This document shows, piece after piece, positions 36,045 through 44,542 of a DNA stretch of 64,000 nt. A program made the translations under genes and the position numbers. The notes below the pieces were generated by a model that was not told the DNA's origin, made no database searches, and saw nothing but the letters and a program-made list of their open reading frames with translations. The first letter of the stretch is position 1. The number at the start of each line of letters is the position of its first letter. This DNA comes from CAWAND01 sp963797485 (GTDB taxonomy: Bacteria > Chloroflexota > Anaerolineae > Anaerolineales > E44-bin32): contig CAWCPF010000003.1 of the NCBI GenBank assembly GCA_963797485.1, positions 1,394,503-1,458,502 on the forward strand. Reading direction: 5' to 3'.

Positions 36045-37600
36045 ATGGGGCAGTCGGGTTGGATTGGCCGTTCGCTGAACGGCCGCTACCATGTTGAAGC
36101 CTTGCTGGGTCAGGGCGGGATGTCGGCCGTCTACCGTGGTTCGGATCCCAACCTTCGCCGCACCGTGGCCATCAAGCTCATCCACGGCCACCTTTCCGAA
36201 GATCCAAAGTTCGTCAGCCGAATTCGAAGAAGAGGCAGCCTCAGTCGCCCGCCTCAGGCACCCAAACATCATCCAGGTTCACGATTTCGACCATGACCAA
36301 GGCACCTACTACATGGTCCTGGAATATGTACCGGGTGAGACCTTGCAGAAGCGCCTAAGAAAACTCAGCCAGGCTGGAAAGCACATGCCGCCGGAAGAAG
36401 CGCGTGATCTGGTAGCAGGCATTTGCGATGCGCTTGAATATGCTCATGCGAGAGGCATGATTCACCGGGATGTAAAGCCCGCAAACATCATGATCACTCC
36501 CGAGGGCCAGCCAATCTTGATGGATTTCGGAATCGCCAAGATTGTGGGGGGGGAGCAGCTCACGGCCACAGGCGCAGTTGTCGGGACTGCGTCCTATATC
36601 TCGCCAGAACAAGTCACGGGCGGAGAGATAGACGCCCGGGTGGACATCTATTCCCTGGGGGTGACACTTTTCGAACTCCTGAGCGGGCGGCCGCCTTTTG
36701 AAGGCAATTCGGCCATGACCGTGATGATGAAGCACGTGAACGATCCGGTTCCGGACTTAACACACATCAACCCCAGCGTGCCCGGAGACCTGGCGGCCGT
36801 AACCATCCGCGCCCTTGAGAAAGACCGCAACAAGCGCTTCGGAACTGCCGCCGAGATGGCCACGGCGCTCAGGAGGGCCAATTCCAGCGCGGAGATCACC
36901 GGTTTGGGTATGACACTGCCTGGAGGCAGTGGGGCGGATGTAGATGTCCCTAAGGACGGCGGGCCCGCTCCGCAAGCGCGCAACGGCAATACCGGCGATC
37001 GCCCCAAGACCAAGTTCTCCCACGCGGGGGCGCATGGGCCCGCTTGCGGGAGGCGGCGCGGTGTTAGTCGGCCTGGTCTGCGTCGTCTTGGCAGGAGCGG
37101 CCTTTCTGGTTTACACACGCCTCAATGGTGGACAACTTATTCCAGTGGCGATGGCTTCCCCAACTCAAACCCCGACTCTGGTTCCGCCATCGCCGACACC
37201 GACGGAAACTCCTATTCCCCCAACGCCATCACCGACGCCGACTGCCTCTCCGACCGTACAAATCGACCCCTTTGTAGGGAGCTGGACAGCCACGGACCCA
37301 TCCGACGGAAGTTCCGAGACCCTGCAGGTCGATGTAGAGGGGACCGACTACCGGGTGACGCTGATTGATTTGGGAGCCAGCACATGTGGGAAGGATGCAG
37401 CCGGGAAACCCAAATTCGCGGCTGAAGTTGATTCCGTCGGCAGCTTCGACGGCAATGTGCTGAATACGAAGGCCACAAGCTTGAAATGTCTGAGCACACC
37501 TCCCGTGACCCGCACCCTGAACATCGTGATTACCTATGCGTACCAGCCATCGAGCGACACACTCTTGGACGATGGGGGTACGGTGTGGATGAGGCCATAG
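36045..37600 (+). CDS. Transmembrane Ser/Thr protein kinase, paralogue with a different ectodomain (two frameshifts)
   Basis: About 515 residues. N-lobe MGQSGWIGRSLNGRYHVEAL and LGQGGMSAVYRG, VAIKLIHGH; a break near 36220 (SRF/EEEA, one extra base) leads to the rest of the kinase: HRDVKPANIM, LMDFGIAKIVGG, RVDIYSLGVTLFELLSGRPPF. A second break near 37010 leads to TM LAGGGAVLVGLVCVVLAGAAFLVY, a Thr/Pro stalk and an ectodomain VQIDPFVGSWTATDPSDGSS. The kinase half is closely similar to the kinase at 19588, the ectodomain is not: this one resembles a lipocalin-like FxGxW domain. A TATAAT at 35959 may be its -10. Confidence 0.88.
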
Positions 37601-37759
37601 CGGCCAACCACGGCCATCGTGTGCCCCCAACGGTTTGACCCGCCAAGTCGAGATGGGCCCCAAACCAAGAATAAGCTCACCTTGGTGTGTCCCCAGAGAG
37701 CCCGGGCTGTTGAGATGGCAACCTGCGGCTCGCAAGATTGTTGAAGGACACCCCAACGG

Positions 37760-38401
37760 ATGTCTTGGTTGAGTCGAGCCGTTGAGCGGCGATATGGCGG
37801 GGTGGTCGAGCGCTATTCCGCCGAAATGGAACCCTTCGAGCGGGCCGTGTTGCGCCAGGCACGTTCACGGCTCTTGGCCGACCTGCGAGGGCGAGTGCTG
37901 GAAATCGGGGCCGGCCTGGGCCAATCCTTTCCGGCCTACCCCGCCAGCGCACACGTGACAGCCATTGAGCCCGATCCCCTGTTTCGAGCCGTGGCGAAGC
38001 GAGCTGCCCAGAGTTGCCCGGCGGCCATTGAGGTCGTGGATGGGGACGCCCACAATCTGGATTTCCCTGACGCCAGTTTTGATGGCTTGGTCTGTTCGAT
38101 TGTGCTGTGCTCATTGGGCGAACCTGGACAGGCATTGTCGGAGCTACACAGGGTGTTGCGCCCCGGGGCCGAGGCGCGATTTCTCGAACACGTCCGGTCT
38201 TCCAGCCCACCGGCAGCGGCGCTCCAGAGGCTGATGCAGCCGGCGTGGCATTTGTTTGACGGCTCAACTTGCAGCCTGGTACGCGACAGCTTGAGCACCA
38301 TACGGCAGGCTGGCTTCGTGGTAGACCACGTATCGGAGGTCGGGCTTCCCGGTTGGGTCGGGGTACTCTTTCCCGGATTGGAGATCTACGCCCATGTCTG
38401 A
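37760..38401 (+). CDS. Class I SAM-dependent methyltransferase
   Basis: 213 residues. SAM motifs: I VLEIGAGLGQSFPAYP, II/acidic VTAIEPDPLF, post-I VVDGDAHNLDFPDASFDGLV and motif III/IV LCSLGEPGQALSELHRVLRPG. The N-terminal RYGGVVERYSAEMEPFE is a substrate cap of the UbiE/METTL7 style. The acceptor is unknown; quinone or lipid methylation would fit the subfamily. No clear ribosome site. Confidence 0.85.
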   Translation: MSWLSRAVERRYGGVVERYSAEMEPFERAVLRQARSRLLADLRGRVLEIGAGLGQSFPAYPASAHVTAIEPDPLFRAVAKRAAQSCPAAIEVVDGDAHNLDFPDASFDGLVCSIVLCSLGEPGQALSELHRVLRPGAEARFLEHVRSSSPPAAALQRLMQPAWHLFDGSTCSLVRDSLSTIRQAGFVVDHVSEVGLPGWVGVLFPGLEIYAHV

Positions 38402-38552
38402 GGGGCCAGCGCCGAGTTGAACCGAATGCCGCCTCGGGCGGTAGTGTTCCGAGGCGAACGCACGCGGGCCAGGAATTTCGTTTAGAATCCATGGGCAATT
38501 CCGGCACCAGCTGCCGAAACCGGCCGAGTTCAACCTGAATAAGGAGACTTCT

Positions 38553-39667
38553 ATGAGCGGCGTGAGGGTCCTGGTGGGGACCCACAAGGGTGCCTTTGTC
38601 TTGACTTCGGATGGCAAGCGCAAGAACTGGGACGTCAGTGGACCGCATTTTGGCGGGCTGGAGATCTACCATATGAAGGGGTCGCCGGTCGACCCCAATC
38701 GGATCTATGCCTCGCAGACCAGCGATTGGTTTGGACAGGTAGTTCACCGTTCCGACGATGGCGGCAAGAACTGGCAGACCGTCGGCAACGAGTTCGCCTA
38801 CGCCACCAAGCCCGGCCAGCACACCTGGTATGACGGCACCCCGCACCCGTGGGAATTCAAGCGCGTGTGGCATTTCGAACCCTCCCTGGACGATCCGGAC
38901 AAGGTCTACGCGGGCGTCGAAGATGCCGCCCTGTTCCATTCATCCGATGGTGGCCAAAGCTGGCAGGAGCTTCCCGGGCTCCGCAACCACACGACGGGGG
39001 AGAAGTGGGCTCCCGGCGCCGGCGGCTTGTGCCTGCACACGATCCTGATTGACCCCAGCGATCCTGCCCGCATGTACGTCGCCATCTCCGCCGCCGGTGT
39101 GTTCCGCACCAAGGATGCCGGCCAGACCTGGGAGCCGATCAACAAGGGGTTGAGATCCAACTACATGCCTGACGAGGATGCGGAAGTGGGGCACTGCGTC
39201 CACCGCATCGCCATGCACCCCGTCCGCCGGAAGTGCTTTTCATGCAGAAACACTGGGACGTCATGCGCAGCGATGACGGGGGAGATTCGTGGCATGAGGT
39301 CAGCGGCAACCTGCCCAGCGATTTCGGCTTCGTCATCGGCGTTCATTCGCACGAGCCGGAGACGGCGTTTGTCATCCCCATCAAGAGCGATTCGGAGCAC
39401 TACCCGCCGGAAGGCAAGTTGCGCGTGTATCGCACGCGGAAGGGCGGCGAGGAGTGGGAAGCGCTGACCAAGGGGCTGCCCCAAGAGGACTGCTACGTGA
39501 ACGTGCTGCGAGATGCCATGTCGCTCGACACGCTTGATCCGTGCGGGGTGTACTTTGGGACAACCGGTGGCCAGGTGTATGGCTCGGCCGATGGTGGGGA
39601 CAGCTGGACGACGATCGCGCGTGATCTGCCGGCCGTGTTCTCGGTGGAGGCCCAAACGCTCCCGTGA
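38553..39667 (+). CDS. BNR/Asp-box beta-propeller, exo-alpha-sialidase-like (frameshifted near 39228)
   Basis: About 371 residues, no signal peptide, seven-bladed by pattern. Repeats of the S/T-x-D-x-G-x-T/S-W Asp-box are visible: RSDDGGKNWQTV, HSSDGGQSWQELP, RTKDAGQTWEP, RSDDGGDSWHEVSG, YGSADGGDSWTTI. After HRIAMHPVR the blade continues in another frame as VLFMQKHWDVM, needing one missing base near 39228 (the opposite direction to most breaks here). The stop overlaps the GTG of the MoaD/ThiS-like gene by 4 bases, so the two are coupled. Catalytic sialidase residues are not identifiable; the enzyme activity is unproven. Confidence 0.82.
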
Positions 39668-39960
39668 TTCGGGTCATTCTGCCGCACCACCTGCGCAACC
39701 TGGCCGGTGTGACCAAAGAGGTCAGCCTGAATGTCGCCGCGCCGGTGACGCCCCGGGCCGTCATCGACGCGCTCGAGCTGGCCTATCCGGCACTGCGCGG
39801 GACCATCCGCGATCAGGCCACACAGGCGCGCCGACCACTGCTGAGATTTTTCGCCTGCGGTGAGGACCTGTCGCAGGACTCGCCGGAGAGCCTGCTGCCC
39901 GACGAGGTGGTCTCGGGCAAAGAGGCGTTCCGCATCGTGGGTGCCATCGCCGGCGGCTGA
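39664..39960 (+). CDS. MoaD/ThiS-like ubiquitin-fold protein with C-terminal Gly-Gly
   Basis: 98 residues ending AIAGG, the di-glycine tail that in MoaD/ThiS is adenylated and thiocarboxylated as a sulfur carrier. Other beta-grasp landmarks: VTPRAVIDALELAYPAL and LLRFFACGEDL, with LPDEVVSGKEAFRIVGAIAGG at the end. It starts with GTG overlapping the BNR gene's stop. No MoeB/ThiF-type activator, MoaE or JAMM protease is nearby. The coupling with a propeller is seen in other bacteria too, but its purpose is not established. Confidence 0.85.
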   Translation: MIRVILPHHLRNLAGVTKEVSLNVAAPVTPRAVIDALELAYPALRGTIRDQATQARRPLLRFFACGEDLSQDSPESLLPDEVVSGKEAFRIVGAIAGG

Positions 39961-39993
39961 AGGCCGTCGGCAGGGGTTTGACCGGAGGCGCGG

Positions 39994-40533
39994 CTGAAGA
40001 CCAGCGTCTTCATCGCCACCAGCCTGGACGGCTTTATCGCCCGGGCCGATGACAGCTTCGATTGGCTGCCCGAGACCGACGGGGTCGACGGGGACTACGG
40101 CTACTCAGCCTTCGTCGAGACCGTCGACGCCATCGTGCTTGGACGGCGCACGTATGAGGTTGTGCTTGGCTTCGACGCCTGGCCCTATGGCGAGAGGCCG
40201 GTGTTCGTCCTGGTGTCCAACGCTGTCCACGTCCCGGAAGGTCTCGAACGCAGCGTCCGCTGCTTGTCAGTTGACCCCATTGCTGTGGTCCGGCAGCTGG
40301 AGGCGCTCGGCTACCGACACATCTGGGTGGACGGAGGCGAGACCGTTCGGCGGTTCCTTCGCGCCGGGCTTATCGACGAACTCGTCCTCACGCGAGTGCC
40401 GGTGCTGATCGGTTCCGGCATCCCGCTTTTTGGCCCGCTGGATGCAGACGTGGCGCTCGAACACGTCCAGACCCGGACTCTCCCTAACGGTCTTATTCAG
40501 AGCACCTATCTGGTCCCGGCGCGGTCGCTATGA
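39994..40533 (+). CDS. Dihydrofolate reductase-like (RibD C-terminal family), apparent CTG start
   Basis: 179 residues: KTSVFIATSLDGFIARADDS, VLGRRTYEVVLGFDAWPYG, YRHIWVDGGETVRRFLRAGL and IDELVLTRVPVLIGSGIPLF, all typical of the DHFR-like domain that reduces pyrimidine or related substrates with NAD(P)H. The frame has a TGA at 39979-39981, so translation must begin after it; the only place fitting the family N-terminus (M)KTSVFIATS is CTG 39994, with GGAGG 5 bases ahead. Either a rare CTG start or a base error for ATG/GTG. It follows the MoaD-like gene by 33 bases. Confidence 0.82.
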   Translation: MKTSVFIATSLDGFIARADDSFDWLPETDGVDGDYGYSAFVETVDAIVLGRRTYEVVLGFDAWPYGERPVFVLVSNAVHVPEGLERSVRCLSVDPIAVVRQLEALGYRHIWVDGGETVRRFLRAGLIDELVLTRVPVLIGSGIPLFGPLDADVALEHVQTRTLPNGLIQSTYLVPARSL

Positions 40534-40634
40534 GCTGGCCAGCCGATCGGCCGGGCAGGGGAGGGCGGTTTGTGAAATTCTGCTTTCACCGAACCGCGGG
40601 CCTCAGGTAGCCCGTCCATCGACTCAGGAGGCCC

Positions 40635-40991
40635 ATGCGCTACGAAAGGCGATCCGATCGGCTGCTCCCGTTTCGTCAGTTTCTCATCCGCGTGCTGCGG
40701 CACATCGCGCTGGCGGTTTTGATCCTCATCTTATCGATGGGCATCGGGGTGTGGGGCTATGCGACCTTCGAACACATGACCTTGATCGATGCGCTCCTCA
40801 ACGCCTCCATGATTCTCGGCGGCATGGGCCCGGTGACCCCGCTCCACACGCCGGCCGGGAAGCTGTTTGCTTCGTTCTACGCGCTCTACTCGGCCTTCAT
40901 TCTGCTGACCGTGGCCGGCGTCGTCTTCGCCCCGGTGGCTCACCGTCTGCTGCATTACTTCCATCTCGCTGAAGGTGACCGGGATGACTGA
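40635..40991 (+). CDS. Two-TM pore-like membrane protein
   Basis: 118 residues. TM1 ALAVLILILSMGIGVWGYATF, re-entrant-like segment ALLNASMILGGMGPVTPLHT, TM2 LFASFYALYSAFILLTVAGVVF, then a charged His-containing tail HRLLHYFHLAEGDRDD. The TM-pore-TM layout and TPAGKLFASFYALYS resemble the pore domain of two-TM K+ channels, but the filter TVGYGD is replaced by ILGGMGPV, so K+ selectivity is not expected. It is 8 bases upstream of the CDF transporter, and the pair may be one unit. Confidence 0.65.
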   Translation: MRYERRSDRLLPFRQFLIRVLRHIALAVLILILSMGIGVWGYATFEHMTLIDALLNASMILGGMGPVTPLHTPAGKLFASFYALYSAFILLTVAGVVFAPVAHRLLHYFHLAEGDRDD

Positions 40992-40999
40992 GGAAATCA

Positions 41000-41644
41000 A
41001 TGTTGAGATCACCCGCGGACATCGAGCGCTGGCACACCACGGCCTGGCGTCTCGAGTGGCTCACGACGCTATGGAATGTGGGCGAGGCCGCCGTGGCGAT
41101 CGTGTCTGGCGCCGTGGCTGGGAGCGCGGCCTTGATCGCCTTTGGAGCCGACAGTCTGATCGAGGTGCTGTCCGGCGCCGCCGTCATTTGGCGCCTGATC
41201 AAGGCGGGGCCGCGGGCAAACGAAGTTGAACACGCCGCGGCCGACCGGCGGTCCCAGCTGGCGGTCGGAGTGACCTTCTTCCTCCTGGCCGCTTATATTC
41301 TGCTGGACGCCGGTTCCAGCCTGCTTGCTCGGGACGTCCCTGACCGATCGCCTGTGGGTCTGGCGCTGGCGATCGCGTCGCTGATTGTCATGCCCATCCT
41401 GGCCTTGTCCAAACAACGGGTAGGCCGGTTGATGGGCAGCCGGGCGCTGGAGGCCGATGCGATCGAGACCTGGCTGTGCGCTTATCTATCCGCCACGCTG
41501 CTGCTGGGATTGGGGTTGAATGCCGCGCTCGGCTGGTGGTGGGCCGACCCGGTCTCGGCGCTGGCGATGGTGCCATTCATGCTCTGGCAGGGGCGCGCAG
41601 CCATCCTCGAGGCAACTGAATCGGACGAAGAGCGGGCGGGATGA
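41000..41644 (+). CDS. Cation diffusion facilitator-like transporter
   Basis: 214 residues, TM-only CDF without the cytoplasmic C-terminal domain (usual length about 300). Six TM segments, with the first metal-site motif in AALIAFGADSLIEVLSG and the second near WWWADPVSALAMVPFML (ADPVSA matches the HDxxD-type site only in part: D and a second acidic or His position). The transported ion (Zn, Fe, Mn) is not predictable, and the sites differ from classical CDFs. It follows the pore-like protein. Confidence 0.7.
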   Translation: MLRSPADIERWHTTAWRLEWLTTLWNVGEAAVAIVSGAVAGSAALIAFGADSLIEVLSGAAVIWRLIKAGPRANEVEHAAADRRSQLAVGVTFFLLAAYILLDAGSSLLARDVPDRSPVGLALAIASLIVMPILALSKQRVGRLMGSRALEADAIETWLCAYLSATLLLGLGLNAALGWWWADPVSALAMVPFMLWQGRAAILEATESDEERAG

Positions 41645-41952
41645 GCCCCGCGCCTATGGGGGCAATTGCAAATTCCAAAACGTGACTCACCAGCAGGGTT
41701 GGCCGTGACATGCCTGATGCTTGGAGGTATGTCATCTTGTGCCACGGCCCCGATCGCCACTTTGTAGTCGTGTCATGCGACCGTGCCGAATAGCACTCCA
41801 GGCGAGCGCTCTCGTCTTGCCGGGGACCAGCTGCTGGGAGATCACGGCCCGCGCCGGATCGGCCGAAATGACATTTGTGCAGCGGGTCGTTCTATCAAAC
41901 GAACCCTTCTAATCTTGATTCTGGGATGACGGGGCAGCCAGGCCTGCCGCAA
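41645..41952. other. 310-base stretch without a supported gene
   Basis: Small open frames lack ribosome sites or family motifs; it is the 3'-3' region between the CDF gene (+) and the DinB-like gene (-). Confidence 0.4.
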
Positions 41953-42384
41953 TCAGCCTGCCAGCAGGCGCTCGATCTGGTCCATGTGATCGTTGCGGTG
42001 AAGGCCGCGGTTGAAACGAAAATGGTTGGATGACGCTTCTACGGCTTGAACCAGTCTGGCGGGCATGGTTTCGAGTTCGGCGTCGACCGCCTCGGCCGCG
42101 TCCAGACTGAGCCGGATGGCGGTCTGCGGCTCGATCGCCAGGCACAGCGGCTGCATGGCGTCGTTCATGGCGGTCGAGTCGATTGGAGACTCATCCACAC
42201 CCTTTGCCTTCCAACGTCTGGCCAGCACGAGCACGCGCCGATCCCAGAAGGCCATGTGGGCGAACAGTGATGCGACGGTCCAACCGTCCGGGGACTTGTG
42301 CCCGAACTGATCAGTGGATATTCGCTCCGCCAGGTCGGCCAGCCGGGAACGCGATTGGTTGTTGGGATGCGTGAACGAGGCCAT
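41953..42384 (-). CDS. DinB/maleylpyruvate-isomerase-like four-helix protein
   Basis: 143 residues. SRLADLAERISTDQFGHKSP, DGWTVASLFAHMAFWDRRVL and the C-terminal NRGLHRNDHMDQIERLL give the DinB-like layout with metal-ligand-type His in LFAHMAFWD and a terminal NDHMDQIE motif. Such proteins act on thiols or maleylpyruvate or are uncharacterised. ATG 42384 has AGGAGG 5 bases ahead; a longer upstream frame is rejected. It is the last gene before the tRNA-derived repeat. Confidence 0.78.
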   Translation of the reverse strand: MASFTHPNNQSRSRLADLAERISTDQFGHKSPDGWTVASLFAHMAFWDRRVLVLARRWKAKGVDESPIDSTAMNDAMQPLCLAIEPQTAIRLSLDAAEAVDAELETMPARLVQAVEASSNHFRFNRGLHRNDHMDQIERLLAG

Positions 42385-42811
42385 ATCGTCCTCCTGAATT
42401 CCGGCGCAGCCATTCAGACCTGGGCCGGTATGACTTTGGATGAGGTCACATTCTAAGGCGCAATCGTCTTGAAGGAATCCCCCGGAGGGGGAAGCCAAAT
42501 CCATCGATAACCCTCCCCTGGATGGGGTGCTTGTCTCCGGTGCCCCATCCAGGCGAGATAGCATCACCACCGGGGAGGTTTGCGGCATGAGCGAACACTT
42601 CGTGTCCAGGGGTTGCGTGGGCAAGTGCAGGGCGTCTGCGCCGGCAGCTAAGGCCATGCCGCCAACGCAATTTGGCCGTGGTGCCGGCCTGGAGCTTCAG
42701 CCGCGGGCTGGTGCGAGCGGAGCGTGGATCTAAATGGCAAGGCTCTTCCCGACAGGCGCAGGGTCTTTTCGATGATGGTCTCGGCCGGCGGCGAGCGGCG
42801 CGCAGGTTGTC
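42385..42811. other. 430-base gene-free junction region
   Basis: Lies between the DinB-like promoter side and the start of the accessory array. Contains the hairpin at 42517. No coding sequence is supported. It probably is the original downstream flank of the tRNA-Arg gene. Confidence 0.45.
42517..42553. terminator. Hairpin in the flank of the tRNA attachment site
   Basis: CCTGGATGGGG / CCCCATCCAGG, an 11-bp perfect stem with a 15-base loop. No T-run follows on either strand, so it is a weak terminator candidate; it could once have ended the leftward tRNA-Arg transcript. Confidence 0.4.
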
Positions 42812-42856
42812 TGGCGCCCTCGGGGCGATTCGAACGCCCAACCGTCTGATCCGAAG
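42812..42856 (-). tRNA. tRNA-Arg(TCG) 3'-half fragment (copy 1, with CCA)
   Basis: On the - strand the segment fits the 3' half of a tRNA position for position: anticodon loop CTTCGGA (anticodon TCG at 42852-42854), 3' anticodon stem TCAGA, variable CGGTT, T-stem GGGCG/CGCCC closing the T-loop TTCGAAT, acceptor strand CGAGGGC, discriminator G, then CCA. The 5' half is absent: bases to the right do not pair. This is an attachment-site remnant, not a functional tRNA. Copies 2 and 3 lack an encoded CCA, so this copy is the native chromosomal end. Confidence 0.75.
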
Positions 42857-43055
42857 AACTAGGATGTTGCTTCCATGGGGTCTATGGAGCCCCGTACAGT
42901 CTATGGGCTCTAGAAAATGAACCTACGGGGCTCCATACAGTCTGTGGGTTCTATGGAGTGCTAAGCATTCTGCACCGGAACAGCACCCGGAGTGCACCGA
43001 AACTGCACCGGAGAAGCAGTCCTTAAAATGACCCGAAAGCGAGGCAAGGAAAGGT
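42813..43055 (+). repeat. 240-bp integration-module repeat, copy 1
   Basis: Order on the + strand: inverted tRNA 3' half, a 14-bp inverted repeat TATGGAGCCCCGTA (42883) / TACGGGGCTCCATA (42924), four 11-bp direct repeats (TGCACCGGAAC and variants), then ATGACCCGAAAGCGAGGCAA where a gene once began, MTRKRGKER, here ending in TGA after nine residues. Same orientation and length as 48319-48558 and 59876-60116. Confidence 0.85.
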
Positions 43056-43136
43056 GACTTCGGACTCTTTCGTCCACTTTCTCGACCACCTGAACCTACC
43101 CAATCCGATGTCCTTTGGGCCATCAGCTGTTGCGCG

Positions 43137-43656
43137 CTAGGGCGAACCAGGCGGCCAGCCTGCTCTCTGCCCTGGTGGATTCGTCCTCCAAGGTATCTGC
43201 GCAGTTTGTCTCTGATGGTGGCTCTCTAGGATTTCGTGCTGCCACGGATTGAGCCGCGGGATACCTGTTGCCTCAAAGTCACCAACGTTGCGAGTTACGA
43301 GCGTTAATCCGTGGACCGCGGCGGTGGCCGCCAGGAGCGAGTCAATAGCCGGGATCGGAGTTCCTGCGGCGCGCGTCCGGGCGACCAGGGTCCCCCAGGC
43401 AAGCGCAACCGCGACATCGATCGGTGAGAACGCGCTCGCCGAAACGAACGAGGAGATCCCCGTTCAACCAATCGGAGAGCCGTTGCCTGCGTTTGGAGTT
43501 TGGGAGCCTGTCGATGCCGCCTTTCAGCTCGCCAACCGTGATCACGCTCAGAAATACCTGATCCGGCTCGACGCCGTCGAGCCAGTCTGTCACCTTAGGA
43601 TTGGGGCGAGTGGCCACGAGCTCGGAAACGACGTTTGTATCCAGCAGGTAGCTCAC
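43137..43656 (-). CDS. PIN-domain (VapC-type) toxin (frameshifted near 43425)
   Basis: N-terminus MSYLLDTNVVSELVATRPNP with first catalytic Asp, then VFLSVITVGELKGGIDRLP (second acidic residue). After RFGERVLT the frame breaks; the rest is in the next frame, IDVAVALAWGTLVARTRAAG, PIPAIDSLLAATAAVHGLTL with the third acid, and TRNVGDFEATGIPRLNPW. One extra G at about 43425 explains it. It would be an RNase. The natural stop may be earlier than 43137. Starts with GTG overlapping the antitoxin stop. Confidence 0.8.
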
Positions 43657-43908
43657 AGATCAAGATCCCTGGGCCGAGTGCGGTCCCGCTCCAGCTTAAA
43701 GAGGCACACCCACGAGGGGAGATTGGCGGAAGAACTCCACCAGGCTCAAACGCGATTTCTTCAGCCGCTCATACTCATCTTTGGACACAAGGACGGCCAC
43801 TTCTTCACCTCGGCGGGTGATGATCTGTGGCCCGTCAGCCATGGCCTGGTTGACGACCCGGCTGAACCGGTTCTTGGCTTCCTGAAGCTGCCAGACATCC
43901 TTGGCCAT
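43655..43908 (-). CDS. Phd/YefM-type antitoxin (frameshifted near 43697)
   Basis: About 84 residues: VWQLQEAKNRFSRVVNQAMA, DGPQIITRRGEEVAVLVSKD, YERLKKSRLSLVEFFRQSPL. After GVPL the frame ends in TAA, but the next frame gives KLERDRTRPRDLDL, the toxin-binding tail typical of these antitoxins, with TGA overlapping the toxin GTG. One extra T explains it. It represses its own promoter through the TCTAGA repeats upstream and neutralises the PIN toxin. Confidence 0.82.
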
Positions 43909-44239
43909 GATTGCCTCCTGTCTAGACTGTCTAGATTATAAATCAGTTCAGGTGATTTTGGAAGGCCCCCCCCCCAGATTTCTGTGAGGGGTTCTTCCTT
44001 AAGGTTGGCGGTGGGTGATCCGAAGACCAAGAATGGCTCTTCTGAAGAGTGAAAGCGGCACCGCGGTGCTGTCGTCCATGCCGGCTGATCGCGACTTCGC
44101 CACCGCCACCATGTCCGTATCGAGCACCGCCTTGTAGTTCTGCCGCGACCTGCGGCTTCTCATTTGCTTCACTCTGGGCGTGGTCAATCTCTCCCCAGAC
44201 CTCGTGTCTGCATCCAGGACCTGTTGGTGCCGAAGCAGG
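43909..44239. other. 330-base stretch with promoter, no gene
   Basis: Holds the promoter/operator of the Phd-PIN pair at the left. An open frame of 62 codons at 43999-44187 on the - strand has no recognised family; a partner toxin (HEPN type) for the adjacent MNT protein might once have been here. Confidence 0.35.
43921..43940 (-). promoter_or_regulatory. Promoter and operator of the Phd-PIN toxin-antitoxin pair
   Basis: TCTAGA-CTG-TCTAGA repeats overlap a -10 TATAAT on the - strand, 13 bases before the antitoxin ATG, followed by CAGGAGG. Binding by the antitoxin would block the promoter. Confidence 0.6.
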
Positions 44240-44542
44240 TCAGCCTGGTGGAAACAAGTCCTCTGCTTCTTCGACGACTTCCTGGCGAAAGTGTCGGCTC
44301 AGATCCTCTGCCGTCCGCAAGTCGACCTTGCACCCATCGAACAGGGACGAAAGCTGCCGTTCAAGCCTGGCCATGGCAAGTAGGCCGGGTGTTCGGCCCG
44401 GCAGGAACTCAACCAGAAGATCAAGGTCGCTTTCCGGTGTGGCGTTGGCATGGAGCGCGGACCCGAAGACGGCGAGACGTCGGATGCCGTTCTCTTGACA
44501 GAACGCGGCCAGGTTTGCTGAATCGATCTTGAAGGATTGCAC
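44240..44542 (-). CDS. Minimal nucleotidyltransferase (MNT) protein
   Basis: 100 residues. The nucleotidyltransferase signature is RRLAVFGSALHANATPESDL with the double Asp DLDLLVEF; a third Asp in CKVDLRTAEDL. Such proteins normally pair with a HEPN-domain toxin and neutralise it by AMPylation. No HEPN gene follows, so it looks orphaned. Start ATG 44542; the sequence TTGCACATC around it has no strong ribosome site. Confidence 0.78.
   Translation of the reverse strand: MQSFKIDSANLAAFCQENGIRRLAVFGSALHANATPESDLDLLVEFLPGRTPGLLAMARLERQLSSLFDGCKVDLRTAEDLSRHFRQEVVEEAEDLFPPG

Noticed and set aside
37677..38939. 420-codon open frame on the - strand
   Set aside because: Antisense to the methyltransferase and the BNR gene; composition is of a shadow frame in high-GC DNA.
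40570..40590. A fifth copy of the TTGTGAA palindrome upstream of the pore-like gene
   Set aside because: Only one half-site (TTGTGAA) is present; the other (TTTCAC) is at the wrong spacing.
42812..43055. A complete tRNA gene at the first repeat
   Set aside because: Only the 3' half fits; the bases where D-arm and 5' acceptor strand should be do not pair.
42883..43060. CRISPR or integron attC array from the direct 11-bp repeats
   Set aside because: Repeats are adjacent without spacers, too short for CRISPR, and the module lacks attC features; no cas or intI gene.
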